A DNA stretch of 14,448 nt from an uncultured Ruminococcus sp. Its GTDB lineage: Bacteria; Bacillota; Clostridia; Oscillospirales; Ruminococcaceae. Position 1 is the stretch's first letter. Each line of letters begins with the position of its first letter. Shown one piece after another: positions 1-7,889 of this stretch. The stretch is from NCBI GenBank assembly GCA_937926145.1, contig CALANW010000043.1:1-14448 (forward strand), written 5' to 3'. Position numbers and translations under genes: made by a program. The notes under the pieces were generated by a model. It saw nothing but the letters and a program-made list of their open reading frames with translations. It was not told where the DNA came from and searched no databases.

Positions 1-219
1 TGCGCTTACTGCTGTTATGTTTGTAAGGGTTATTGTTTTTGTTTCGGGTTCGCTCTTAAAAGTGATAGATTTTGCTGTTGTTGGAAGAGCTAAAGCCGAT
101 GCGTCAAGATTTGTATTGAGCGTGAGCGTGTAAGCGGTTTTTTTATCCGTAATGCTTTCAAGAGCAAGTTCAATGTTGGGGAACTTTCTGCTGGTTTCGC
201 CGTAGGAAAGCGTTACTGC
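1..219 (-). repeat. 255-residue protein repeat, unit 3 (partial)
   Basis: Residues 1172-1244, cut by the window edge. It opens with AVTLSY, as unit 2 does, and keeps the ITDK and YTLTLNT landmarks, so the repeat array continues outside the window. Confidence 0.8.
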
Positions 220-3200
220 ATCCGCCCACTCTGCCTTTATTGCCTTATTCTTCTTGTAATAGAAAGCGTTGAGCTCTTTTCCGTCGGCTGTTGTGTTTTC
301 TACAGTTATATTTTCGGAAATATCCTTTGTGCTGTAGAGTACGATAGTTCCGCTTGCAAGCTTTACTGCTTCACCGTTTTCGTCTGCGACCTTGACACTG
401 AGCTTATTTGTTACATCTGTGAGGGTCACCTTTGCGACATCACCGTCGGTGAGGACAAGCTCTGCGTTTCCTGCTGTAACTGTTGAAGCAGTTGTTTTTG
501 CTGTTGGAAGTTTTACCGTACCGTTAAGGTTTGAGATAGATGTAAGTCTGCTTGTTACAGTAAGCGTTTTGTTTTCAGATACATTTACATCACCGAATGT
601 TGCTATGCTAACTGCTTCAATATTTTCGTTGATATTGAGCGTTGAAGTTCTTGTTCCGTTCACTGCTCCGAAACTGTTTTCAGCTGAAATGGTAAGGGTT
701 GTATTTGCAGCTGCACTCAATGCAATAGATTTGCCTGCCGACTGCTTTATCTCACAGCCGATAGTAGTATCTACGGGCGCTGCAATGCTTGTTACATCTG
801 TTGTGAGCGCACCTGTACCGTTGATCGTGATGCTCTTTGCTGTTTTGGGAAGCGTGAACTTCGGTTCTGTAACGTCTGTATTGAGCGTGAGGGTATATTC
901 GGCGTTCTTGTCCGTTATTCCCTCAAGAGCAAGTTCAACATTCGGGAACTGTCTGTATGTATCGCTGTAAGAAAGCGTTACTGCGTCTGCCCACTCTGCT
1001 TTTACTGCTTTATTCTTCTTGTAGTAGAAAGCGTTGAGCTCTTTTTTGTCAGCAGTTGTGTTTTCGATCGCTGTCTTTTCTGAGATATCCTTTGTGCTGT
1101 AAAGTACGATAGTTCCGCTTGCGAGGTCAACGGTTCCGTTATTTTCGTTTACGACCTTAACGTTAAGCTTTCCTGTTACATCTGCAAGAGTGACCTTTGC
1201 CATATCACCATCAGTGAGAATGATCTCTGCATTTCCTGCTGTTACAGTTGAAGCTGTTGTTTTTGCTGTCGGAAATTTCACCGTACCATTGAGGGAATAA
1301 ACGGCTGAAAGCCTGCTCGAAACTGTGAAAGTTTTTCCATTGGCAACATTTACAGTGCCAAAAGTTGCAAGGCTTGTTATCTCGGTATCTTCGTTTATGT
1401 TGAGTACCGATGTCCTTGTTCCGCTCACTGCGCCGATATTTGTCGTTTCACTGTTTATATCAAGTGTTTTGCCTGCCGAAACTCTGACAGCGAGTGTCTT
1501 GCCCTTTCCGTTTACTTCTACATCAAATGCTGTATTTGTCGGAACATTGAGGCTCGTTGCGCTTATATTGAGTGCGCCCGTACCGGTGAATGTTATGCTT
1601 TCTGCCTTCGTCGGAAGTGAAATGGTCTTTACATTTGCATCTTTATTGAGGGTTATGGTAAGCGCCTTTGTGTCTGTTTTGTACGCGCTGAGAGCGGTTG
1701 TCAGATCGTCGAATGTCTTGATCTCAGTACCGTCGAAAACGGCTATCGCGCTTTCTGTGAGTGCAGGTATAGCTTCTGTTCTGATAACATAGCCGCAAAC
1801 CTTGCACTTGTATGTTTTTTCGCCCTCTGCGGTCATTGTCGGCTGTTTAGTTATTGTTCCGCTGTCCTCTGTATGTACGGCGAAGTCGACCTTTTCGGAA
1901 CAAGTCGAGCATTTATGCCAGTGTCCGCTTGCATCGTATGTCCAGTTTGCGTCAAGGACGTGCTTATGGTCGAGCTTTGCTATCGGTTCTGTTCTGATAA
2001 CATAGTCACATACTGTGCATTTGTAGGTTCTTTCACCCTCGCTTGTTTCGGTAGGCTCTATTGTTATTGTGCCGTCATCGGAAATATGCTTTTCAAAGTC
2101 AACCTGTTCATTGCAGGTCGTGCATTTATACCAATGTCCGTTTTCATCGTAGGAATATGTATTTTCAAGTGTATGCTTATGAACTTCAGAATTCTTCACA
2201 TCAAGCATAACGGCACTGACAAAAGAAATACTGTCATAATTGCTTATCTTGATATATGCAAGTTCACCGTTCGCACTGCTGTCCCACGCGCTGTAGATAT
2301 CATCATATCTGAGGTAAGCTGTATTGCCCGAATTTGAATAGCTGTAATCGCACGCCGAAAGCTCAGTCCAGCCGCCCCAGCCGCTGTTCATAAGTGCAAA
2401 TTTCGGCGCAGTCTGTGAGCTGTACTTTACAGCAAGCTCTTTTCCGCTTGCGAAGTCTTTGAGCTCCGCTACCTTTATATTGCCGTCGCTTCCAACGGAA
2501 ACCGATGTTCCCGATGAGTAATCATTGTGTGCATAAAGCGGAAATGAAGCCTTGCTCGCCCAGACGACACTGCTGTCATTCCTTACCGAAAGGAGCTTGT
2601 TTACAACAGGCTCGCTGACGCTGTACCAAGTGTTATTGCTTCTGTTTATGTAGCCGTGAGCCTCGCCGCCGTTGTTCGCTTCGACATTGTTATCCCAAAG
2701 AACGCAGGCGATGCCCATTTCCTTTGCAAGAGTCATATAATACTCTGCCCAATCAACTCTTGCATTTGTATAACCATAGTTTGAGGTGCTGAATTCGCCT
2801 ATTACAACAGGAATTCCGTCCTGCGTAAAGAATGAGCGCAGGTCATTGAAAATGCTGTAAAGTTCAGCCTTGTAATCAGATGAAAATGCGGAGTGATCGC
2901 CGTCACCCATTGCAAAATCATACGGCTTGTAAGCATGAACGGAAGCCGCAACGTAAGGGTCGTTAAAAAGGCTCTTGTCGAGGTTTGAATATATGCCGTA
3001 ATCTCCGCTTGCGGCATATCCGGGGACCATAAGCAGACGTGTGTTCTTATACGCTGAATCGACCGAACGCACTGTACTTATAAAATCAGCATCGAGCTTG
3101 TTTATGACATCATAGCAAGCTGAATTGCCCGTCCATTCACCTGCCGCACCCTCCATTCGGGGTTCGTTCATACCCTCGAAAATGAGGTGCTGGCCGTAAT

Positions 3201-3732
3201 CGGAAAAATACTCCGCTATCTGCGTCCATACCTGTTTGAGCTCTGTTGACATCGCACTGTAGCTTGATGCAAGGTCAGCACGGTTTATCCAGTTTTCGCT
3301 ATGAATGTTGAGGATAACATACATTCCATTGTTGTAGGCATAGTCCACAACTTCCTTTACTCTTGCGAACCAGTCTGCGTTAATGGTATATTTTCCATTG
3401 TCAACTGTGATGTTCCTATACCACGATACAGGTACTCTGACTGTGTTGAAACCCTTTGCCTTTACGGCTTTTATAAGGTCTTCAGTGACCCTCGGGTTGC
3501 CCCAGCTTGTTTCCTGTCCGTTCGCGCCGCCCTCACCCGTCGCATCGAGCGAATTTCCGAGATTCCAGCCAAGACCCATATCTTCGACTATATCATCAGC
3601 CGAATAGACTGTTTGCGCACTCGCTTCGATCGTAAAGAATGACGCATCGATGCAAACGAACGATGTCATTATCAAGGCAACAAAAAATGCAAGTATTTTT
3701 GAGCCTTTACGCATAAATTTTCGCATATTCAT
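1..3732 (-). CDS. Secreted multidomain GH5 glycanase (endoglucanase-like), 3' end outside window
   Basis: Open for 1,244 codons to the window edge, with no stop. A signal peptide (about residues 1-38, ending ASA) is followed by a glycoside hydrolase family 5 barrel at about 42-400. GH5 enzymes are retaining beta-glycanases, most often endoglucanases. Visible motifs are GWNLGNSLD, RVPVSW, NIHSENW, NEPR with the acid/base at E190, and GEFS with the nucleophile at E313. Residues about 405-510, with a GWGGW motif, look like a carbohydrate-binding beta-sandwich. Then come two 71-residue Cys/His modules (518-588, 589-about 660) and 255-residue beta-rich repeats from 662 onward. GGAGG lies just before the start; ATGs at 3732, 3726 and 3714 are all in frame, and 3726 has the more usual spacing. 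No dockerin or sortase signal is visible, though one could lie beyond the edge. The GH5 call is firm; subfamily and substrate are not assigned. Confidence 0.93.
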   Translation of the reverse strand, partial: MNMRKFMRKGSKILAFFVALIMTSFVCIDASFFTIEASAQTVYSADDIVEDMGLGWNLGNSLDATGEGGANGQETSWGNPRVTEDLIKAVKAKGFNTVRVPVSWYRNITVDNGKYTINADWFARVKEVVDYAYNNGMYVILNIHSENWINRADLASSYSAMSTELKQVWTQIAEYFSDYGQHLIFEGMNEPRMEGAAGEWTGNSACYDVINKLDADFISTVRSVDSAYKNTRLLMVPGYAASGDYGIYSNLDKSLFNDPYVAASVHAYKPYDFAMGDGDHSAFSSDYKAELYSIFNDLRSFFTQDGIPVVIGEFSTSNYGYTNARVDWAEYYMTLAKEMGIACVLWDNNVEANNGGEAHGYINRSNNTWYSVSEPVVNKLLSVRNDSSVVWASKASFPLYAHNDYSSGTSVSVGSDGNIKVAELKDFASGKELAVKYSSQTAPKFALMNSGWGGWTELSACDYSYSNSGNTAYLRYDDIYSAWDSSANGELAYIKISNYDSISFVSAVMLDVKNSEVHKHTLENTYSYDENGHWYKCTTCNEQVDFEKHISDDGTITIEPTETSEGERTYKCTVCDYVIRTEPIAKLDHKHVLDANWTYDASGHWHKCSTCSEKVDFAVHTEDSGTITKQPTMTAEGEKTYKCKVCGYVIRTEAIPALTESAIAVFDGTEIKTFDDLTTALSAYKTDTKALTITLNKDANVKTISLPTKAESITFTGTGALNISATSLNVPTNTAFDVEVNGKGKTLAVRVSAGKTLDINSETTNIGAVSGTRTSVLNINEDTEITSLATFGTVNVANGKTFTVSSRLSAVYSLNGTVKFPTAKTTASTVTAGNAEIILTDGDMAKVTLADVTGKLNVKVVNENNGTVDLASGTIVLYSTKDISEKTAIENTTADKKELNAFYYKKNKAVKAEWADAVTLSYSDTYRQFPNVELALEGITDKNAEYTLTLNTDVTEPKFTLPKTAKSITINGTGALTTDVTSIAAPVDTTIGCEIKQSAGKSIALSAAANTTLTISAENSFGAVNGTRTSTLNINENIEAVSIATFGDVNVSENKTLTVTSRLTSISNLNGTVKLPTAKTTASTVTAGNAELVLTDGDVAKVTLTDVTNKLSVKVADENGEAVKLASGTIVLYSTKDISENITVENTTADGKELNAFYYKKNKAIKAEWADAVTLSYGETSRKFPNIELALESITDKKTAYTLTLNTNLDASALALPTTAKSITFKSEPETKTITLTNITAVSA
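220..984 (-). repeat. 255-residue protein repeat, unit 2
   Basis: Residues 917-1171. Its C-terminal half is nearly identical to that of unit 1 (the segment around STKDISE, ELNAFYYKKNKA and KAEWAD), whereas its N-terminal half is clearly diverged. Confidence 0.85.
985..1749 (-). repeat. 255-residue protein repeat, unit 1 of the large GH5 enzyme
   Basis: Residues 662-916. It is rich in Thr, Val, Leu, Asn and Gly in short alternating stretches, suggesting a beta-solenoid or stacked beta-sandwich. Shared landmarks include GTRTS, NGTVK, TVTAGNAE and STKDISE. The 765-nt period was measured at two separate landmarks. Confidence 0.85.
1753..2181 (-). repeat. Tandem pair of 71-residue Cys/His modules in the GH5 enzyme
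   Basis: Residues 518-588 and 589-about 660. Each copy starts HKH, has GHW followed by KCxxC, then VDF, an H, GTIT, EGE and a second KCxVC followed by YVIRTE. Two CxxC pairs plus conserved His suggest a small zinc-binding or ribbon-like fold. Similar GHW..C..C modules are known from Clostridia surface proteins, but I know of no assigned function. They sit between the catalytic part and the long repeats, as a spacer or attachment unit would. Confidence 0.75.
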
Positions 3733-3843
3733 TTTCCTCCGAATCATATTAAAAAATGTATAAGCATTACTTTGATTTTACCATATATTTTATTTGATTT
3801 CTATGATAAAAAGTAAATACTTATCTTAAAATAATGCCGACTA

Positions 3844-3872
3844 TTGAAAATTCTGACAAAATATGATATGAT
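3844..3872 (+). promoter_or_regulatory. Sigma-A-type promoter for the small lipoprotein
   Basis: TTGAAA (3844-3849), a 17-bp spacer and TATGAT (3867-3872). A perfect TATAAT follows at 3879-3884, without a matching -35. Transcription from here would pass through the whole 123-bp repeat before the lipoprotein. A weaker alternative, TTGTAC-N17-TAGTAT at 3973-4001, lies in the end of the repeat itself. Confidence 0.6.
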
Positions 3873-3880
3873 TTAACATA

Positions 3881-4003
3881 TAATACTAATTTTTAATCAA
3901 AGTGTAGACAAAAAATCGGTGCAAAAGCCATATAAAGCTGTTTTCAACAGCTACGAGCTTTTGCTTGATTTTTTGTACACTTTCAGTTTAAAAATTAGTA
4001 TAA
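3881..4003 (+). repeat. 123-bp near-palindromic MITE-like element, copy A
   Basis: The core 3884-4000 starts TACTAATTTTTAA and ends TTAAAAATTAGTA. Inner arms also pair: AAAGTGTA-g-ACAAAAAATC against GATTTTTTGTACACTTT, AAAAGC against GCTTTT, and a central CTGTT/AACAG hairpin. TAA flanks both sides. Copy B (9304-9426), reverse-complemented, differs at 5 of the 117 core positions, and similarity stops just outside the TAA on both sides. The size, terminal inverted repeats and intergenic position fit a MITE. The TAA could be a target duplication or part of the element. There is no coding capacity. Confidence 0.8.
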
Positions 4004-4037
4004 GAAGAAAAAACAAATATTATCGGGAGGATTCACT

Positions 4038-4229
4038 ATGAAATACAGTAAACTCATAGCCGCAGGAGCAATTGCAGTCCTGCTCTCTGCCTGCACGGGC
4101 GGAAACGATCAGGCAGCTACTCTGCCGCTCACAAATGAAGAAATGCCCGTTGAAGTTGCGGCCGCGGAAACCTCTGCCGAAACAACGGAAACCGTTGCAG
4201 AAACAGCAGCCGATACAGCAGAGAACTGA
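4038..4229 (+). CDS. Small Thr/Glu/Ala-rich lipoprotein, 63 residues
   Basis: A strong GGGAGG (4024-4029) precedes the ATG at normal spacing, and a clear terminator follows. The N-terminus is a lipoprotein signal: a Lys near the start, a hydrophobic stretch (about 9-17) and the lipobox LLSAC with the lipidated Cys at 19. The mature part is about 45 residues of acidic, Thr-, Ala- and Glu-rich sequence with repeated AET/TET units and no sign of a fold. It would sit on the outer face of the membrane. Its composition resembles the extracellular linker of the neighbouring kinase, which is transcribed towards it. Function unknown. The copy A repeat ends 34 bp before its start. Confidence 0.8.
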   Translation: MKYSKLIAAGAIAVLLSACTGGNDQAATLPLTNEEMPVEVAAAETSAETTETVAETAADTAEN

Positions 4230-4245
4230 TGTAACTGCATCAATA

Positions 4246-4290
4246 CAGCCGAACTTTTCAAAACGAAAAGTTCGGCTGTTTCTTTTTTGT
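4246..4290 (+). terminator. Rho-independent terminator of the lipoprotein gene
   Basis: A perfect 14-bp stem (4246-4259 with 4265-4278), a 5-nt loop and a T-rich tract (4279-4290). The T tract is only on the plus-strand side, so it mainly ends the lipoprotein transcript. It lies directly against the kinase stop at 4290. Confidence 0.9.
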
Positions 4291-5921
4291 TATGAGTAAA
4301 AATCGTATATATCTTCCAAAGGCGCAGGTGCATAATTTATCGAACTGTATTCGGCGTAATCATACGACGTGACCGCTCTCAGCTTTCCATTATAATGGCT
4401 GTAGAGATTGTTTCCGCCGCCCTTGAAATACTCGCTCAATGACGTTCCGACCACCCTTGCGTATGTTTCACCCCATGCACTTCCGAGGCAAGTCGGCCAG
4501 TCATCTATCACTGTGAAAAATCCCGTGAAATTGTAGCTCTCCTTGTCCCCTATCGTCACGGCAAGAAGTCCGTCGCCGTCAAGTTCAAACTCGGTCAGCT
4601 GTACGAACGTGTCCTTGCCCAAAAGTTCCTCGTCAAATTCAAATGGTACGATAAACTCATAACAGCCAATGCCAAGCTGATTTCCGTCAACGATCTTTCC
4701 AGTGTAGATCTCTATATCAAGTCTGCCGTTTATGTCAACGCAGACCGTTGCCATTTCCGCCAATCCGTCGCCGTCAAGGTCGGTGTGCATAAGATATTTC
4801 TCGAATTTTCCGTAAAGTTCCTTTCCGCTCGCAAGAAGTATCTTCGCGCTTTTATCCTCGCAGAAAAATATCATATCATCACTGTTGTATGCGGGAATGT
4901 TTTCAGGGTCGGTCACATAAGTTATCTTTTCTTCGGAAAAAGTGGGATAGGATATCTCATTTCCGATAATATATCCCGATGCAGTCGTGGATCCGGTCAT
5001 ACTTGCAGGCTTTTCCGTTTCGCTCACGCTTGTTTCCGTGACAAGCGTTGTTTCGGTGATCTCAGTTTCAGGTTCGGTTTTGCTTTCCGTTTCTGTTCGG
5101 ACAGTTTCGTCAGAAGTCTGCACCGTTTCAGCCATAGTGCTCGATACAGTCACTGTCTGCAGCGGCTCTGTTTCCGTTTCGATATGAGCAGGCTCATACT
5201 TTGATGATCTAACTCCTGCAAAAATACCTACGGCAAGAATTAAAGCCGCGGCTGTGGAAAAGATCGGGACAAGCACGGCATTTCTGTGGATATTGAGCAC
5301 CGCGCGTTTAAGTTCAGCCGCATTCCGATAACGTTTGTTTGGGTCAAGTTCGGTACAGCGCGCAATTATCCTTTTGTACCGCGGCTTTTCGGAAAGCTCG
5401 CCCAAAAGCACTTTCATCGTCTGCCCCGCAGCATAGATGTCGGTCCTGAAATCGGTCTGTGCAAAGCCATACTGCTCAGGCGGAGCATACCCTCTTGTAC
5501 CAAGATAGCAAGTGTCATTTTCGCTGTCGTCCTTGAAAACACGCGCCGCTTCAAAGTCGATGAGCTTTATGTTCCCGTCGCCGCAAAGCAGGATATTTGA
5601 CGGTTTAACATCGCGGTGAACGATGCCGAGTTTATGTATAGCTTCGAGCGCGGAGCAAAGCTGTATCATTATTTTCTCCGCTTTTTTGGCAGAAAGTTCG
5701 GAACAAACGGGAGGTTTTCCATCGACATATTCCTCGCAAACAATGGTTTTACCGTCAGTAACCTCAACGGAATATATCTTTGGCAGGTATGGGGACTTGT
5801 GAAATTTCAATGCATTGTAAACCGTATTTTCGGAATAGACAGTGCGGCGTATGAACGTTTCTTCGCCGCGTACAAGCTCTATCATTCCGCGCGCCGATGA
5901 ATGAATAGTTTTCGTCTGCAT
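4290..5921 (-). CDS. Transmembrane Hanks-type Ser/Thr protein kinase with extracellular Asp-rich domain
   Basis: 543 residues; start supported by GGGAGGTG 7 nt upstream. The cytoplasmic kinase domain (about 12-210) has HRDVKPSN with catalytic D104 and N109, a DFE metal-binding motif at D122, and GTRGYAPPEQ as activation/P+1 loop. One TM helix lies at about 215-237. A Thr/Glu/Ser-rich linker (about 243-310) leads to an outside domain carrying two DxDGDG segments (LDGDGLAEMATV, LDGDGLLAVTI), of the kind seen in FG-GAP or calcium-binding repeats. There are no PASTA repeats. Odd points: no glycine-rich loop, and an Arg pair (IRR, 25-26) where the VAIK lysine is expected, so activity may be low or atypical. 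It probably senses an external ligand; substrates cannot be read from the sequence. Confidence 0.88.
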   Translation of the reverse strand: MQTKTIHSSARGMIELVRGEETFIRRTVYSENTVYNALKFHKSPYLPKIYSVEVTDGKTIVCEEYVDGKPPVCSELSAKKAEKIMIQLCSALEAIHKLGIVHRDVKPSNILLCGDGNIKLIDFEAARVFKDDSENDTCYLGTRGYAPPEQYGFAQTDFRTDIYAAGQTMKVLLGELSEKPRYKRIIARCTELDPNKRYRNAAELKRAVLNIHRNAVLVPIFSTAAALILAVGIFAGVRSSKYEPAHIETETEPLQTVTVSSTMAETVQTSDETVRTETESKTEPETEITETTLVTETSVSETEKPASMTGSTTASGYIIGNEISYPTFSEEKITYVTDPENIPAYNSDDMIFFCEDKSAKILLASGKELYGKFEKYLMHTDLDGDGLAEMATVCVDINGRLDIEIYTGKIVDGNQLGIGCYEFIVPFEFDEELLGKDTFVQLTEFELDGDGLLAVTIGDKESYNFTGFFTVIDDWPTCLGSAWGETYARVVGTSLSEYFKGGGNNLYSHYNGKLRAVTSYDYAEYSSINYAPAPLEDIYDFYS

Positions 5922-5952
5922 TTTTCACACCTCCCATTTTTCCATTTTTATC

Positions 5953-5981
5953 ATTATATCAAATAAATATTCTGTTTACAA
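5953..5981 (-). promoter_or_regulatory. Sigma-A-type promoter for the kinase gene
   Basis: On the minus strand TTGTAA (5981-5976), a 17-bp spacer and a perfect TATAAT (5958-5953). It lies between the GH5-B terminator and the kinase start, so the kinase can be transcribed independently of the upstream glycanase. Confidence 0.75.
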
Positions 5982-5985
5982 GTAT

Positions 5986-6020
5986 AAAAAGTTCCCTCGA
6001 TATAAAATCAAGGGAACTTT
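5986..6020 (-). terminator. Rho-independent terminator after the GH5 lipoprotein
   Basis: Stem AAAGTTCCCT (5988-5997) with AGGGAACTTT (6011-6020), which GA/TC can extend past a mismatch. On the minus strand it is followed by a run of T. It starts 14 bp past the stop at 6034. The stem is nearly the same as that at 8013-8052. Confidence 0.8.
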
Positions 6021-6033
6021 ATTATCTTTAGAA

Positions 6034-7866
6034 TCAGTTAGGTGCTTTTACAGTGAATGTTACGGAAATGGTCGTAACGCTCTGCTTGTCGCCGAGCGGC
6101 ATTATCTGTGCCGAACAGTCGGAAAGGTCGCCGTCAGCGGTTCTTGCTTCTTCGGGGAGCGACTTTACCCAGCCGTTGTAGAGATTTACTCTTGAGCAAA
6201 GCTTGTCATCGGAGCAAGTATAGCCTTTGCCCTGCATATCGTAAGCTTCGCCGTTGATGAGAATTTCATCAATTGTATAGGTATAATCGGGGAAGAATTT
6301 TTCGCCGTTGGAGATTCCGAGAGCCGAGAATGCTACGCCCTTTGCCGCGCCGCATTCGGAGAAATCAAGGCTTACGGTATATGTGCCCTCGCCCGTGATC
6401 TGAACGTTCTCAGCCTTTGCACCCGTTGTGCAGTTTGTCGGGTCGTATGTATCGCCGATGCTGTATGAAACGCCGTAGTCGCTCGAAGCATACATTATCC
6501 ATGCTATCGACATATCATCGGAAGCGGGGAGAGCAATGCTTTCGTTCTGCTCATCGATAGACTTCTGCTTGGTTTCTTCGATTCTTTTCTTGGCTTCTGC
6601 CTTCATCGTTTCAACGTCCTTGTCCTTTTCGTTGTCATAACGGCGGTCAAGGAAAAGCTGAACGAGTGCTTCGTCGGAAAACTTGTTTGCCAATCTCTTG
6701 TAGAAGTTGCTGCAATCCCAGAGTACGGGGCAGAAATCGTAAAGGTCGCAGTTGTCCAAAAGGTTTGAGTAGAACTTGTCGGTTTCGGGCTTTATTCCTC
6801 CGTCGCTCTTCATTACGGCATATTCGCCAATTACAACGCCGTAGCCCTCGTTGGAGAACTTGCTCAATTTTTCCATATTTCCGTTCTGCTCGTCATAATC
6901 GGACGGTGAACCCCACTGATTTACCCCGTCCGTGCCGCAGTAATCCCACGGTGTATAATAGTGTACCGAAAGCAGGAGCTTGCTGTTTGCAGTGTCTTCG
7001 GGCATCTTAAAACGCTCGTCGCAGGTAAGTGCGATATCCGTGTTGTAGCCTGCGATGAGGAGGAAACGGTCTTCGTTGTTGCCGCCGAGCGAACGGATAA
7101 GCTTAACGAATTCGCTGTTTATCATATTGGTTGTTTCGTAACATTCGTCCTTGGTGAGAACGCCCTGCGAACCCGTGATGTCCTTATCGTTAAGGCGGTC
7201 GCCAAGTTCCTCGTTTGCGGATTCAAAGATGAGCTTGTAGGAATAATCCTTGAAATGCTCACCGATCTGCGTCCACATCGACTTGTACATTTCGAGAGCC
7301 TTTTCTCTTACAGCCGTGTCCTCCGCACCGAACATTCCCCACCAGCTTCCGTCCCAGTGGTCGTTGACGATAACATACATATCAGCGTCAAGTGCATAGT
7401 TCACGACCGTTTCAACACGGGAAAGAAGTCTTTCGTCGATAGTGTAATCGCCCGACTCAAAGTTCATTCCGTTTGTCCATGCCACAGGTATTCTGATAGT
7501 GTCGAAGCCTGCGTCCTTCATGCTCTGCATCATTTCGGCAGTCGTGTAAGGCTGTCCCCAGAGTGTTTCAAAGCCGTCGGGGTTTGCGCCGCCGACATAA
7601 CCTGCGTGATTGTAAGCTTCAAGCGTGTTGCCGAGGTTGATGCCGTTGCCCATTGCTCTTACAAATTCAAGCGAGGTCATAGACTTTAAGCTGTCTTCCT
7701 CTTCCGCGTCGACCGAAACATCCGCAGATGTGCTTGCAGTTGTTGCTTCGCTCTGAGCATCATCTGTCTTTTCATCGCCGTTTCCGCCTGCACCGTTTCC
7801 GCAGCCTGCAAGCATCGAAACGGAGATCAGCAGAGCCGCAAACGATGATAACGTTTTCATTTTCAT
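6034..7866 (-). CDS. GH5 glycanase lipoprotein (endoglucanase-like) with C-terminal beta-sandwich domain
   Basis: 610 residues; GGAGGG lies 6 nt before the ATG. A lipoprotein signal ends LAGC (Cys22) and is followed by a Gly/Asp/Ser/Thr-rich tether (23-60), so the enzyme should be held on the outer cell surface. The GH5 barrel (about 65-415) shows GINLGNTLEAY, IRIPVAW, VNDHWDGSWW, FESANEE with acid/base E219, SVHYYTPW, and IGEY with nucleophile E348. A charged helical spacer (about 420-455) leads to a beta-rich, Trp/Tyr-containing domain (about 460-605), probably carbohydrate binding. Clostridia GH5 enzymes of this kind mostly cleave beta-1,4-glucans. It is only distantly similar to the GH5 at 1-3732, so it is not a recent duplicate. 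It has its own promoter and terminator. Confidence 0.93.
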   Translation of the reverse strand: MKMKTLSSFAALLISVSMLAGCGNGAGGNGDEKTDDAQSEATTASTSADVSVDAEEEDSLKSMTSLEFVRAMGNGINLGNTLEAYNHAGYVGGANPDGFETLWGQPYTTAEMMQSMKDAGFDTIRIPVAWTNGMNFESGDYTIDERLLSRVETVVNYALDADMYVIVNDHWDGSWWGMFGAEDTAVREKALEMYKSMWTQIGEHFKDYSYKLIFESANEELGDRLNDKDITGSQGVLTKDECYETTNMINSEFVKLIRSLGGNNEDRFLLIAGYNTDIALTCDERFKMPEDTANSKLLLSVHYYTPWDYCGTDGVNQWGSPSDYDEQNGNMEKLSKFSNEGYGVVIGEYAVMKSDGGIKPETDKFYSNLLDNCDLYDFCPVLWDCSNFYKRLANKFSDEALVQLFLDRRYDNEKDKDVETMKAEAKKRIEETKQKSIDEQNESIALPASDDMSIAWIMYASSDYGVSYSIGDTYDPTNCTTGAKAENVQITGEGTYTVSLDFSECGAAKGVAFSALGISNGEKFFPDYTYTIDEILINGEAYDMQGKGYTCSDDKLCSRVNLYNGWVKSLPEEARTADGDLSDCSAQIMPLGDKQSVTTISVTFTVKAPN

Positions 7867-7889
7867 ATATATCCCTCCAGAAATTATCG

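Noticed and set aside
1..984. CRISPR-like array from the repeated sequence near the window start
   Set aside because: The repeats are 765 bp long, in frame and inside a coding region.
392..2337. Several plus-strand open frames of 67-192 codons in the region of the large GH5 gene
   Set aside because: They lie antisense to a 1,244-codon frame with clear domains and repeats; they have no RBS and their sequence mirrors the repeat pattern.
3733..3843. Promoter for the large GH5 gene
   Set aside because: Several AT-rich -10-like boxes occur on the minus strand but none has a convincing -35 at 16-18 bp, so none is called.
4109..4333. Minus-strand 74-codon frame over the lipoprotein gene and kinase end
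   Set aside because: It crosses the strong terminator hairpin and is antisense to a lipoprotein with its own RBS and lipobox.
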